Under the pieces are notes generated by a model, which saw only the letters and a list, made by a program, of their open reading frames with translations, had not been told where the DNA came from and did no database searches. Positions 39,510 to 53,466 of a DNA stretch of 64,000 nucleotides are shown in pieces (position 1 is the stretch's first letter; each line of letters opens with the position of its first letter). A program made the position numbers and the translations under genes. The DNA lies in contig CM049316.1 in the NCBI GenBank assembly GCA_026874595.1, positions 52,151,676 to 52,215,675 on the forward strand, given 5' to 3'. Source of the stretch: Sipunculus nudus. Its lineage: Eukaryota; Annelida; Sipuncula; Golfingiida; Sipunculidae.

Positions 39510-40204
39510 TTCATTTGGTCTGTATGAGAGTATTCAGCTTCATTTTATTTGTATCACAGTACACGGCTTTATTTGGTTTATATGACAGTACTCAGCTTCA
39601 TTTGGTCTGTATGAGAGTACTCAGCTTCATTTTATTTGTACCACAGTACACGGCTTCATTTGGTTTGTATGACAGTACACAGCTTCATTTGGTCTGTATG
39701 AGAGTATTCAGCTTCATTTTATTTGTATCACAGTACACGGCTTTATTTGGTTTATATGACAGTACTCAGCTTCATTTAGTTTGTATGAGAGTACTCAGCT
39801 TCATTTTATTTGTATCACAGTATACGGCTTCAGTTGGTTTGTATGACAGTACTTAGCTTCATTTGGTCTGTATGAGAGTATTCAGCTTCATTTTATTTGT
39901 ATCACAGTACACGGCTTTATTTGGTTTATATGACAGTACTCAGCTTCATTTGGTCTGTATGAGAGTACTCAGCTTCATTTTATTTGTATCACAGTACACG
40001 GCTTCATTTGGTTTGTATGACAGTACACAGCTTCATTTGGTCTGTATGAGAGTATTCAGCTTCATTTTATTTGTATCACAGTACACGGCTTCATTTGGTT
40101 TATATGACAGTACTCGGCTTCATTTGGTCTGTATGAGAGTATTCAGCTTCATTTTATTTGTATCACAGTACACGGCTCATTTTGTTTGTATGACAGTACT
40201 CAGC

Positions 40205-40726
40205 TTCATTTGGTCTGTATGACAGCACACAACTTCATTTGGTTTGTATGACAGTACACAGCTTCATTTGGTTTGTATGACAGTACTCAGCTTCATTTGG
40301 TTTGTATGACAGAACTCAGCTTCATCGGGTTTGTATGACAGCACACGGCTTCATTTGGTTTGTATGACAGTTCCCAGCTTCATTTGGTTTTTATGACAGC
40401 ACACGGCTCCATTTGGCTTGTATGACAGTTCCCAGCTTCATTTGGTTTTTATCAAAGTAGTCAGCTCCATTTGGTTTGTATGACAGTACTCAGCTTTATT
40501 TGGTTTGTATGACAGCACACGGCTTCATTTGGTTTGTATGACAGTTCCCAGCTTCATTTGGTTTTTATGACAGCACACGGCTCCATTTGGCTTGTATGAC
40601 AGTTCCCATCTTCATTTGGATTTTATCAAAGTAGTCAGCTCCATTTGGTTTGTATGACAGTACTCAGCTTTATTTGGTTTGTATGACAGTACACAGCTTC
40701 ATTTGGTTTGTATGACAGTACACAGC
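40205..40726 (+). repeat. D2 block (anchor 40323)
   Basis: A two-cassette block. The ABC run that follows has GGCTTAATTTGG near 40784, placing TAA in one frame. Confidence 0.9.
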
Positions 40727-42465
40727 TTCATTTGGTCTGTATTAGAGTATTCAGCTTCATTTTATTTGTATCACAGTACACGGCTTAATTTGGTTTATAT
40801 GACAGTACTCACCTTCATTTGGTCTGTATGTGGGTATTCAGCTTCATTTTATTTGTATCACAGTACACGGCTTCATTTGGTTTGTATGACAGTACACAGC
40901 TTCATTTGGTCTGTATGAGAGTATTCAGCTTCATTTTATTTGTATCACAGTACACGGCTTCATTTGGTTTGTATGACAGTACACAGCTTCATTTGGTCTG
41001 TATGAGAGTACTCAGCTTCATTTTATTTGTATCACAGTACACGGCTTCATTTGGTTTGTATGACAGTACACAGCTTCATTTGGTCTGTATGAGAGTACTC
41101 AGCTTCATTTTATTTGTATCACAGTACACGGCTTTATTTGGTTTATATGACAGTACTCAGCTTCATTTGGTTCGTATGAGAGTACTCAGCTTCATTTTAT
41201 TTGTATCACAGTACACGGCTTCATTTGGTTTGTATGACATTACTCAGGTTCATTTGGTTTGTATGAGAGTACTCAGCTTCATTTTATTTGTATCACAGTA
41301 CACGGCTTCATTTGGTTTGTATGACAGTACTCAGCTTCATTTGGTTCGTATGAGAGTATTCAGCTTCAATTTTATTTGTATCACAGTACACGGCTTTATT
41401 TGGTTTATATGACAGTACTCAGCTTCATTTGGTTTGTATGAAAGTACTCAGCTTCATTTTATTTGTATCACAGTACACGGCTTCATTTGGTTTGTATGAC
41501 AGTACTCAGCTTCATTTGGTCTGTATGAGAGTACTCAGCTTCATTTTATTTGTATCACAGTACACGGCTTCATTTGGTTTGTATGACAGTACTCAGCTTC
41601 ATTTGGTCTGTATGTGAGTATTCAGCTTCATTTTATTTGTATCACAGTACACGGCTTTATTTGGTTTATATGACAGTACTCAGCTTCATTTGGTTCGTAT
41701 GAGAGTATTCAGCTTCATTTTATTTGTATCACAGTACACGGCTTTATTTGGTTTATATGACAGTACTCAGCTTCATTTGGTTTGTATGAAAGTACTCAGC
41801 TTCATTTTATTTGTATCACAGTACACGGCTTCATTTGGTTTGTATGACAGTACTCAGCTTCATTTGGTCTGTATGAGAGTACTCAGCTTCATTTTATTTG
41901 TATCACAGTACACGGCTTCATTTGGTTTGTATGACAGTACTCAGCTTCCTTTGGTCTGTATGAGAGTACTCAGCTTCATTTTATTTGTATCACAGTACAC
42001 GGCTTCATTTGGTTTGTATGACAGTACACAGCTTCATTTGGTCTGAATGAGAGTATTCAGCTTCATTTTATTTGTATCACAGTACAAGGCTTTATTTGGT
42101 TTATATGACAGTGCTCGGCTTCATTTGGTCTGTATGAGAGTATTCAGCTTCATTTTATTTGTATCACAGTACACGACTCATTTGGTTTGTATGACAGTAC
42201 ACAGCTTCATTTGGTCTGTATGAGAGTACTCAGCTTCATTTTATTTGTATCACAGTACACGGCTTTATTTGGTTTATATGACAGTACTCAGCTTCATTTG
42301 GTTCGTATGAGAGTACTCAGCTTCATTTTATTTGTATCACAGTACAAGGCTTCATTTGGTTTGTATGACAGTGCACAGCTTCATTTGGTCTGTATCAGAG
42401 TATTCAGCTTCATTTTATTTGTATCACAGTACACGGCTCATTTGGTTTGTATGACAGAATTCAGC

Positions 42466-42871
42466 TTCATTTGGTCTGTATGACAGCACACAACTTCATT
42501 TGGTTTGTATGACAGTACACAGCTTCATTTGGTTTGTATGACAGTACTCAGCTTCATTTGGTTTGTATGACAGAACTCAGCTTCATCGGGTTTGTATGAC
42601 AGCACACAACTTCATTTGGTTTGTATGGCAGTACACAGCTTCTTTTGGTTTGTATGACAGCACACGGCTTCATTTGGTTTGTATGACAGTTCCCAGCTTC
42701 ATTTGGTTTTTATGACAGCACACGGCTCCATTTGGCTTGTATGACAGTTCCCATCTTCATTTGGTTTTTATCAAAGTAGTCAGCTCCATTTGGTTTGTAT
42801 GACAGTACTCAGCTTTATTTGGTTTGTATGACAGTACACAGCTTCATTTGGTTTGTATGACAGTACACAGC
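42466..42871 (+). repeat. D1 block (anchor 42584)
   Basis: It is complete, and preceded by a monomer with GACAGAATTCAGC (42455-42467), a private EcoRI-like GAATTC. Confidence 0.9.
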
Positions 42872-44400
42872 TTCATTTGGTCTGTATGAGAGTATTCAGC
42901 TTCATTTTATTTGTATCACAGTACACGGCTTTATTTGGTTTATATGACAGTACTCACCTTCATTTGGTCTGTATGTGGGTATTCAGCTTCATTTTATTTG
43001 TATCACAGTACACGGCTTCATTTGGTTTGTACGACAGTACACAGCTTCATTTGGTCTGTATGAGAGTATTCAGCTTCATTTTATTTGTATCACAGTACAC
43101 GGCTTTATTTGGTTTATATGACAGTACTCAGCTTCATTTGGTTCGTATGAGAGTACTCAGCTTCATTTTATTTGTATCACAGTACAAGGCTTCATTTGGT
43201 TTGTATGACAGTACACAGCTTCATTTGGTCTGTATCAGAGTATTCAGCTTCATTTTATTTGTATCACAGTACACGGCTTTATTTGGTTTATATGACAGTA
43301 CACAGCTTCATTTGGTCTGTATGAGAGTATTCAGCTTCATTTTATTTGTATCACAGTACACGGCTTCATTTGGTTTGTATGACAGTACGCAGCTTCATTT
43401 GGTCTGTATGAGAGTATTCAGCTTCATTTTATTTGTATCACAGTACACGGCTTCATTTGGTTTGTATGACAGTACACAGCTTCATTTGGTCTGTATGAGA
43501 GTATTCAGCTTCATTTTATTTGTATCACAGTACACGGCTTCATTTGGTTTGTATGACAGTACTCAGCTTCATTTGGTCTGTATGAGAGTACTCAGCTTCA
43601 TTTTTTTGTATCACAGTACACGGCTTTACCTGGTTTATATGACAGTACTCAGCTTCATTTGGTCTGTATGAGAGTACTCAGCTTCATTTTATTTGTATCA
43701 CAGTACACGGCTTCATTTGGTTTGTATGACAGTACACAGCTTCATTTGGTCTGTATGAGAGTATTCAGCTTCATTTTATTTGTATCACAGAACAAGGCTT
43801 TATTTGGTTTATATGACAGTACTCGGCTTCATTTGGTCTGTATGAGAGTATTCAGCTTCATTTTATTTGTATCACAGTACACGGCTCATTTTGTTTGTAT
43901 GACAGTACTCAGCTTCATTTGGTCTGTATGACAGCACACAACTTCATTTGGTTTGTATGACAGTACACAGCTTCATTTGGTTTGTATGACAGTACTCAGC
44001 TTCATTTGGTTTGTATGACAGAACTCAGCTTCATCGGGTTTGTATGACAGCACACGGCTTCATTTGGTTTGTATGACAGTTCCCAGCTTCATTTGGTTTT
44101 TATGACAGCACACGGCTCCATTTGGCTTGTATGACAGTTCCCAGCTTCATTTGGTTTTTATCAAAGTAGTCAGCTCCATTTGGTTTGTATGACAGTACTC
44201 AGCTTTATTTGGTTTGTATGACAGCACACGGCTTCATTTGGTTTGTATGACAGTTCCCAGCTTCATTTGGTTTTTATGACAGCACACGGCTCAATTTGGC
44301 TTGTATGACAGTTCCCATCTTCATTTGGATTTTATCAAAGTAGTCAGCTCCATTTGGTTTGTATGACAGTACTCAGCTTTATTTGGTTTGTATGACAGTA
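42737..44400 (+). repeat. 1824-bp tandem duplication, copy 1
   Basis: From the GTTCCCATC monomer of a D1 block through an ABC run and a D2 block (anchor 44032), the sequence recurs 1824 bp downstream. A 116-bp deletion of four monomers lies at its end. The following 44401-44567 stretch, with the rare core GTATGCGGTAC, matches about 46341-46507 at an offset of 1940 bp. One monomer has GTACGACAG near 43030. Confidence 0.88.
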
Positions 44401-44406
44401 CTCACC
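43914..44406 (+). repeat. D2 block with 116-bp exit deletion (anchor 44032)
   Basis: The seventeenth monomer is a hybrid ending GTACTCACC. The four monomers kept in the copy at 45738 are missing. Confidence 0.88.
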
Positions 44407-44560
44407 TTCATTTGGTCTGTATGTGGGTATTCAGCTTCATTTTATTTGTATCACAGTACACGGCTTCATTTGGTTTGTATGCGGTACACAGCTTCATTTG
44501 GTCTGTATGAGAGTATTCAGCTTCATTTTATTTGTATCACAGTACACGGCTTCATTTGGT

Positions 44561-46224
44561 TTGTATGACAGTTCCCATCTTCATTTGGTTTTTATCAAAG
44601 TAGTCAGCTCCATTTGGTTTGTATGACAGTACTCAGCTTTATTTGGTTTGTATGACAGTACACAGCTTCATTTGGTTTGTATGACAGTACACAGCTTCAT
44701 TTGGTCTGTATGAGAGTATTCAGCTTCATTTTATTTGTATCACAGTACACGGCTTTATTTGGTTTATATGACAGTACTCACCTTCATTTGGTCTGTATGT
44801 GGGTATTCAGCTTCATTTTATTTGTATCACAGTACACGGCTTCATTTGGTTTGTATGACAGTACACAGCTTCATTTGGTCTGTATGAGAGTATTCAGCTT
44901 CATTTTATTTGTATCACAGTACACGGCTTTATTTGGTTTATATGACAGTACTCAGCTTCATTTGGTTCGTATGAGAGTACTCAGCTTCATTTTATTTGTA
45001 TCACAGTACAAGGCTTCATTTGGTTTGTATGACAGTACACAGCTTCATTTGGTCTGTATCAGAGTATTCAGCTTCATTTTATTTGTATCACAGTACACGG
45101 CTTTATTTGGTTTATATGACAGTACACAGCTTCATTTGGTCTGTATGAGAGTATTCAGCTTCATTTTATTTGTATCACAGTACACGGCTTCATTTGGTTT
45201 GTATGACAGTACGCAGCTTCATTTGGTCTGTATGAGAGTATTCAGCTTCATTTTATTTGTATCACAGTACACGGCTTCATTTGGTTTGTATGACAGTACA
45301 CAGCTTCATTTGGTCTGTATGAGAGTATTCAGCTTCATTTTATTTGTATCACAGTACACGGCTTCATTTGGTTTGTATGACAGTACTCAGCTTCATTTGG
45401 TCTGTATGAGAGTACTCAGCTTCATTTTTTTGTATCACAGTACACGGCTTTACCTGGTTTATATGACAGTACTCAGCTTCATTTGGTCTGTATGAGAGTA
45501 CTCAGCTTCATTTTATTTGTATCACAGTACACGGCTTCATTTGGTTTGTATGACAGTACACAGCTTCATTTGGTCTGTATGAGAGTATTCAGCTTCATTT
45601 TATTTGTATCACAGAACAAGGCTTTATTTGGTTTATATGACAGTACTCGGCTTCATTTGGTCTGTATGAGAGTATTCAGCTTCATTTTATTTGTATCACA
45701 GTACACGGCTCATTTTGTTTGTATGACAGTACTCAGCTTCATTTGGTCTGTATGACAGCACACAACTTCATTTGGTTTGTATGACAGTACACAGCTTCAT
45801 TTGGTTTGTATGACAGTACTCAGCTTCATTTGGTTTGTATGACAGAACTCAGCTTCATCGGGTTTGTATGACAGCACACGGCTTCATTTGGTTTGTATGA
45901 CAGTTCCCAGCTTCATTTGGTTTTTATGACAGCACACGGCTCCATTTGGCTTGTATGACAGTTCCCAGCTTCATTTGGTTTTTATCAAAGTAGTCAGCTC
46001 CATTTGGTTTGTATGACAGTACTCAGCTTTATTTGGTTTGTATGACAGCACACGGCTTCATTTGGTTTGTATGACAGTTCCCAGCTTCATTTGGTTTTTA
46101 TGACAGCACACGGCTCAATTTGGCTTGTATGACAGTTCCCATCTTCATTTGGATTTTATCAAAGTAGTCAGCTCCATTTGGTTTGTATGACAGTACTCAG
46201 CTTTATTTGGTTTGTATGACAGTA
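44561..46224 (+). repeat. 1824-bp tandem duplication, copy 2
   Basis: It begins where a TTTGTATGACAG head joins GTTCCCATC and TATCAAAGTAG, so only the last part of a D1 block is present and there is no anchor. The ABC run and the D2 block (anchor 45856) match copy 1. Unlike copy 1, the four monomers after the D2 block are retained. Confidence 0.88.
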
Positions 46225-46259
46225 CACAGCTTCATTTGGTTTGTATGACAGTACACAGC
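45738..46259 (+). repeat. D2 block (anchor 45856)
   Basis: A complete two-cassette block with TCAATTTGGCTTG. The next anchor is 955 rather than 956 bp away because of the 28-bp GTATGCGGTAC monomer at 46421. Confidence 0.9.
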
Positions 46260-46692
46260 TTCATTTGGTCTGTATCAGAGTATTCAGCTTCATTTTATTT
46301 TTATCACAGTACACGGCTTTATTTGGTTTATATGACAGTACTCACCTTCATTTGGTCTGTATGTGGGTATTCAGCTTCATTTTATTTGTATCACAGTACA
46401 CGGCTTCATTTGGTTTGTATGCGGTACACAGCTTCATTTGGTCTGTATGAGAGTATTCAGCTTCATTTTATTTGTATCACAGTACACGGCTTCATTTGGT
46501 TTGTATGACAGTACACAGCTTCATTTGGTCTGTATGAGAGTACTCAGCTTCATTTTATTTGTATCACAGTACACGGCTTCATTTGGTTTGTATGACAGTA
46601 CACAGCTTCATTTGGTCTGTATGAGAGTACTCAGCTTCATTTTATTTGTATCACAGTACACGGCTCATTTTGTTTGTATGACAGTACTCAGC

Positions 46693-47214
46693 TTCATTTG
46701 GTCTGTATGACAGCACACAACTTCATTTGGTTTGTATGACAGTACACAGCTTCATTTGGTTTGTATGACAGTACTCAGCTTCATTTGGTTTGTATGACAG
46801 AACTCAGCTTCATCGGGTTTGTATGACAGCACACGGCTTCATTTGGTTTGTATGACAGTTCCCAGCTTCATTTGGTTTTTATGACAGCACACGGCTCCAT
46901 TTGGCTTGTATGACAGTTCCCAGCTTCATTTGGTTTTTATCAAAGTAGTCAGCTCCATTTGGTTTGTATGACAGTACTCAGCTTTATTTGGTTTGTATGA
47001 CAGCACACGGCTTCATTTGGTTTGTATGACAGTTCCCAGCTTCATTTGGTTTTTATGACAGCACACGGCTCCATTTGGCTTGTATGACAGTTCCCATTTT
47101 CATTTGGATTTTATCAAAGTAGTCAGCTCCATTTGGTTTGTATGACAGTACTCAGCTTTATTTGGTTTGTATGACAGTACACAGCTTCATTTGGTTTGTA
47201 TGACAGTACACAGC
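46693..47214 (+). repeat. D2 block (anchor 46811)
   Basis: It has GTTCCCATTTTC near 47091 in place of GTTCCCATCTTC. Confidence 0.9.
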
Positions 47215-49298
47215 TTCATTTGGTCTGTATTAGAGTATTCAGCTTCATTTTATTTGTATCACAGTACACGGCTTTATTTGGTTTATATGACAGTACTCAC
47301 CTTCATTTGGTCTGTATGTGGGTATTCAGCTTCATTTTATTTGTATCACAGTACACGGCTTCATTTGGTTTGTATGACAGTACACAGCTTCATTTGGTCT
47401 GTATGAGAGTATTCAGCTTCATTTTATTTGTATCACAGTACACGGCTTCATTTGGTTTGTATGACAGTACACAGCTTCATTTGGTCTGTATGAGAGTACT
47501 CAGCTTCATTTTATTTGTATCACAGTACACGGCTTCATTTGGTTTGTATGACAGTACACAGCTTCATTTGGTCTGTATGAGAGTACTCAGCTTCATTTTA
47601 TTTGTATCACAGTACACGGCTTTATTTGGTTTATATGACAGTACTCAGCTTCATTTGGTTCGTATGAGAGTACTCAGCCTCATTTTATTTGTATCACAGT
47701 ACACGGCTTCATTTGGTTTGTATGACATTACTCAGCTTCATTTGGTTTGTATGAGAGTACTCAGCTTCATTTTATTTGTATCACAGTACACGGCTTCATT
47801 TGGTTTGTATGACAGTACTCAGCTTCATTTGGTTCGTATGAGAGTATTCAGCTTCATTTTATTTGTATCACAGTACACGGCTTTATTTGGTTTATATGAC
47901 AGTACTCAGCTTCATTTGGTTTGTATGAAAGTACTCAGCTTCATTTTATTTGTATCACAGTACACGGCTTCATTTGGTTTGTATGACAGTACTCAGCTTC
48001 ATTTGGTCTGTATGAGAGTACTCAGCTTCATTTTATTTGTATCACAGTACACGGCTTCATTTGGTTTGTATGACAGTACTCAGCTTCATTTGGTCTGTAT
48101 GTGAGTATTCAGCTTCATTTTATTTGTATCACAGTACACGGCTTTATTTGGTTTATATGACAGTACTCAGCTTCATTTGGTCTGTATGAGAGTACTCAGC
48201 TTCATTTTATTTGTATCACAGTACACGGCTTCATTTGGTTTGTATGACAGTACACAGCTTCATTTGGTCTGAATGAGAGTATTCAGCTTCATTTTATTTG
48301 TATCACAGTACAAGGCTTTATTTGGTTTATATGACAGTGCTCGGCTTCATTTGTTCTGTATGAGAGTATTCAGCTTCATTTTATTTGTATCACAGTACAC
48401 GACTCATTTGGTTTGTATGACAGTACACAGCTTCATTTGGTCTGTATGAGAGTACTCAGCTTCATTTTATTTGTATCACAGTACACGGCTTTATTTGGTT
48501 TATATGACAGTACTCAGCTTCATTTGGTTCGTATGAGAGTACTCAGCTTCATTTTATTTGTATCACAGTACAAGGCTTCATTTGGTTTGTATGACAGTAC
48601 ACAGCTTCATTTGGTCTGTATCAGAGTATTCAGCTTCATTTTATTTGTATCACAGTACACGGCTTTATTTGGTTTATATGACAGTACACAGCTTCATTTG
48701 GTCTGTATGAGAGTATTCAGCTTCATTTTATTTGTATCACAGTACACGGCTTCATTTGGTTTGTATGACAGTACGCAGCTTCATTTGGTCTGTATGAGAG
48801 TATTCAGCTTCATTTATTTGTATCACAGTACACGGCTTCATTTGGTTTGTATGACAGTACACAGCTTCATTTGGTCTGTATGAGAGTATTCAGCTTCATT
48901 TTATTTGTATCACAGTACACGGCTTCATTTGGTTTGTATGACAGTACTCAGCTTCATTTGGTCTGTATGAGAGTACTCAGCTTCATTTTTTTGTATCACA
49001 GTACACGGCTTTATTTGGTTTATATGACAGTACTCAGCTTCATTTGGTCTGTATGAGAGTACTCAGCTTCATTTTATTTGTATCACAGTACACGGCTTCA
49101 TTTGGTTTGTATGACAGTACACAGCTTCATTTGGTCTGTATGAGAGTATTCAGCTTCATTTTATTTGTATCACAGAACAAGCCTTTATTTGGTTTATATG
49201 ACAGTACTCGGCTTCATTTGGTCTGTATGAGAGTATTCAGCTTCATTTTATTTGTATCACAGTACACGGCTCATTTTGTTTGTATGACAGTACTCAGC

Positions 49299-49646
49299 TT
49301 CATTTGGTCTGTATGACAGCACACAACTTCATTTGGTTTGTATGACAGTACACAGCTTCATTTGGTTTGTATGACAGTACTCAGCTTCATTTGGTTTGTA
49401 TGACAGAACTCAGCTTCATCGGGTTTGTATGACAGCACACGGCTTCATTTGGTTTGTATGACAGTTCCCAGCATCATTTGGTTTTTATGACAGCACACGG
49501 CTCCATTTGGCTTGTATGACAGTTCCCAGCTTCATTTGGTTTTTATCAAAGTAGTCAGCTCCATTTGGTTTGTATGACAGTACTCAGCTTTATTTGGTTT
49601 GTATGACAGTACACAGCTTCATTTGGTTTGTATGACAGTACACAGC
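49299..49646 (+). repeat. D4 block (anchor 49417)
   Basis: It has CCCAGCATCATTTGG near 49467, a T-to-A change at a monomer start. Confidence 0.9.
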
Positions 49647-50775
49647 TTCATTTGGTCTGTATGAGAGTATTCAGCTTCATTTTATTTGTATCACAGTACA
49701 CGGCTTTATTTGGTTTATATGACAGTACTCAGCTTCATTTGGTCTGTATGAGAGTACTCAGCTTCATTTTATTTGTATCACAGTACACGGCTTCATTTGG
49801 TTTGTATGACAGTACACAGCTTCATTTGGTCTGTATGAGAGTATTCAGCTTCATTTTATTTGTATCACAGTACACGGCTTTATTTGGTTTATATGACAGT
49901 ACTCAGCTTCATTTAGTTTGTATGAGAGTACTCAGCTTCATTTTATTTGTATCACAGTATACGGCTTCAGTTGGTTTGTATGACAGTACTTAGCTTCATT
50001 TGGTCTGTATGAGAGTATTTAGCTTCATTTTATTTGTATCACAGTACACGGCTTTATTTGGTTTATATGACAGTACTCAGCTTCATTTGGTCTGTATGAG
50101 AGTACTCAGCTTCATTTTATTTGTATCACAGTACACGGCTTCATTTGGTTTGTATGACAGTACACAGCTTCATTTGGTCTGTATCAGAGTATTCAGCTTC
50201 ATTTTATTTGTATCACAGTACACGGCTTTATTTGGTTTATATGACAGTACACAGCTTCATTTGGTCTGTATGAGAGTATTCAGCTTCATTTTATTTGTAT
50301 CACAGTACACGGCTTTATTTGGTTTATATGACAGTACACAGCTTCATTTGGTCTGTATGAGAGTATTCAGCTTCATTTTATTTGTATCACAGTACACGGC
50401 TTCATTTGGTTTGTATGACAGTACTCAGCTTCATTTGGTCTGTATGAGAGTACTCAGCTTCATTTTTTTGTATCACAGTACACGGCTTTATTTGGTTTAT
50501 ATGACAGTACTCAGCTTCATTTGGTCTGTATGAGAGTACTCAGCTTCATTTTATTTGTATCACAGTACACGGCTTCATTTGGTTTGTATGACAGTACACA
50601 GCTTCATTTGGTCTGTATGAGAGTATTCAGCTTCATTTTATTTGTATCACAGAACAAGGCTTTATTTGGTTTATATGACAGTACTCGGCTTCATTTGGTC
50701 TGTATGAGAGTATTCAGCTTCATTTTATTTTTATCACAGTACACGGCTCATTTTGTTTGTATGACAGTACTCAGC

Positions 50776-51123
50776 TTCATTTGGTCTGTATGACAGCACA
50801 CAACTTCATTTGGTTTGTATGACAGTACACAGCTTCATTTGGTTTGTATGACAGTACTCAGCTTCATTTGGTTTGTATGACAGAACTCAGCTTCATCGGG
50901 TTTGTATGACAGCACACGGCTTCATTTGGTTTGTATGACAGTTCCCAGCTTCATTTGGTTTTTATGACAGCACACGGCTCCATTTGGCTTGTATGACAGT
51001 TCCCAGCTTCATTTGGTTTTTATCAAAGTAGTCAGCTCCATTTGGTTTGTATGACAGTACTCAGCTTTATTTGGTTTGTATGACAGTACACAGCTTCATT
51101 TGGTTTGTATGACAGTACACAGC
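50776..51123 (+). repeat. D4 block (anchor 50894)
   Basis: It lies 1477 bp after the previous D4, one trimer less than the 1564 bp in the other copy. Confidence 0.9.
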
Positions 51124-52165
51124 TTCATTTGGTCTGTATGAGAGTATTCAGCTTCATTTTATTTGTATCACAGTACACGGCTTCATTTGGTTTGTATGAC
51201 AGTACACAGCTTCATTTGGTCTGTATGAGAGTACTCAGCTGCATTTTATTTGTATCACAGTACACGGCTTCATTTGGTTTGTATGACAGTACACAGCTTC
51301 ATTTGGTCTGTATGAGGGTACTCAGCTTCATTTTATTTGTATCACAGTAGACGGCTTTATTTGGTTTATATGACAGTACTCAGCTTCATTTGGTTCGTAT
51401 GAGAGTACTCAGCTTCATTTTATTTGTATCACAGTACAAGGCTTCATTTGGTTTGTATGACAGTACACAGCTTCATTTGGTCTGTATCAGAGTATTCAGC
51501 TTCATTTTATTTGTATCACAGTACACGACTTTATTTGGTTTATATGACAGTACACAGCTTCATTTGGTCTGTATGAGAGTATTCAGCTTCATTTTATTTG
51601 TATCACAGTACACGGCTTCATTTGGTTTGTATGACAGTACGCAGCTTCATTTGGTCTGTATGAGAGTATTCAGCTTCATTTTATTTGTATCACAGTACAC
51701 GGCTTCATTTGGTTTGCATGACAGTACACAGCTTCATTTGGTCTATATGAGAGTATTCAGCTTCATTTTATTTGTATCACAGTACACGGCTTCATTTGGT
51801 TTGTATGACAGTACTCAGCTTCATTTGGTCTGTATGAGAGTACTCAGCTTCATTTTTTTGTATCACAGTACACGGCTTTATTTGGTTTATATGACAGTAC
51901 TCAGCTTCATTTGGTCTGTATGAGAGTACTCAGCTTCATTTTATTTGTATCACAGTACACGGCTTCATTTGGTTTGTATGACAGTACACAGCTTCATTTG
52001 GTCTGTATGAGAGTATTCAGCTTCATTTTATTTGTATCACAGAACAAGCCTTTATTTGGTTTATATGACAGTACTCAGCTTCATTTGGTCTGTATGAGAG
52101 TATTCAGCTTCATTTTATTTGTATCACAGTACACGGCTCATTTTGTTTGTATGACAGTACTCAGC

Positions 52166-52513
52166 TTCATTTGGTCTGTATGACAGCACACAACTTCATT
52201 TGGTTTGTATGACAGTACACAGCTTCATTTGGTTTGTATGACAGTACTCAGCTTCATTTGGTTTGTATGACAGAACTCAGCTTCATCGGGTTTGTATGAC
52301 AGCACACGGCTTCATTTGGTTTGTATGACAGTTCCCAGCTTCATTTGGTTTTTATGACAGCACAGGGCTCCATTTGGCTTGTATGACAGTTCCCAGCTTC
52401 ATTTGGTTTTTATCAAAGTAGTCAGCTCCATTTGGTTTGTATGACAGTACTCAGCTTTATTTGGTTTGTATGACAGTACACAGCTTCATTTGGTTTGTAT
52501 GACAGTACACAGC
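52166..52513 (+). repeat. D4 block (anchor 52284)
   Basis: It has GCACAGGGC near 52361 in place of GCACACGGC. It is the last D block before a 6.5-kb D-free stretch. Confidence 0.9.
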
Positions 52514-53466
52514 TTCATTTGGTCTGTATGAGAGTATTCAGCTTCATTTTATTTGTATCACAGTACACGGCTTTATTTGGTTTATATGACAGTACTCAGC
52601 TTCATTTGGTCTGTATGAGAGTACTCAGCTTCATTTTATTTGTATCACAGTACACGGCTTCATTTGGTTTGTATGACAGTACACAGCTTCATTTGGTCTG
52701 TATGAGAGTATTCAGCTTCATTTTATTTGTATCACAGTACACGGCTTTATTTGGTTTATATGACAGTACTCAGCTTCATTTAGTTTGTATGAGAGTACTC
52801 AGCTTCATTTTATTTGTATCACAGTATACGGCTTCAGTTGGTTTGTATGACAGTACTTAGCTTCATTTGGTCTGTATGAGAGTATTCAGCTTCATTTTAT
52901 TTGTATCACAGTACACGGCTTTATTTGGTTTATATGACAGTACTCAGCTTCATTTGGTCTGTATGAGAGTACTCAGCTTCATTTTATTTGTATCACAGTA
53001 CACGGCTTCATTTGGTTTGTATGACAGTACACAGCTTCATTTGGTCTGTATGAGAGTATTCAGCTTCATTCTATTTGTATCACAGTACACGGCTTCATTT
53101 GGTTTATATGACAGTACACAGCTTCATTTGGTTTGTATGAGAGTATTCAGCTTCATTTTATTTGTATCACAGTACACGGCTTCATTTGGTTTGTATGACA
53201 TTACTCAGCTTCATTTGGTTTGTATGAGAGTATTCAGCTTCATTTTATTTGTATCACAGTACACGGCTTTATTTGGTTTGTATGACAGTACTCAGCTTCA
53301 TTTGGTTTGTATGAGAGTATTCAGCTTCATTTTATTTGTATCACAGTACACGGCTTTATTTGGTTTGTCTGACAGTACTCAGCTTCATTTGGTCTGTATG
53401 AGAGTATTCAGGTTCATTTTATTTGTATCACAGTACACGGCTTCATTTGGTTTGTATGACAGTACT

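Larger units (their letters stand above)
35750..42736 (+). repeat. Short D4-type higher-order units and flank
   Basis: D4 blocks at 36208, 37772 and 39162 alternate with ABC runs (anchor spacings 1564, 1390 and 1043 bp). A D2 block at 40205, a long ABC run and a D1 block at 42466 follow. Two of the three D4 units have a monomer pair reading CAGTTGG and GTACTTAGC (near 36895 and 39850), which introduces TAG and closes the frame. A 1-bp insertion at about 41369 (CTTCAATTTTATT) also closes the local frame. Confidence 0.82.
44561..53115 (+). repeat. About 8.6-kb copy of 31468-40110
   Basis: The offset starts at 13093 bp. It falls by 1 at the 28-bp GTATGCGGTAC monomer (46421), by 1 at a shortened T-run (CATTTATTTG near 48810), and by 87 when one trimer is missing between the first two D4 blocks. 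It ends at 13004. The D order (D2, D2, D4, D4, D4) is preserved. The two copies part near 40114 and 53118, where one has GTACTCGGC and the other GTACACAGC. Confidence 0.87.

Noticed and set aside
42455-42467. A possible insertion boundary at the GAATTC site.
   Set aside because: It is one or two base changes in an otherwise normal A-type monomer; both sides stay in 29-bp register.
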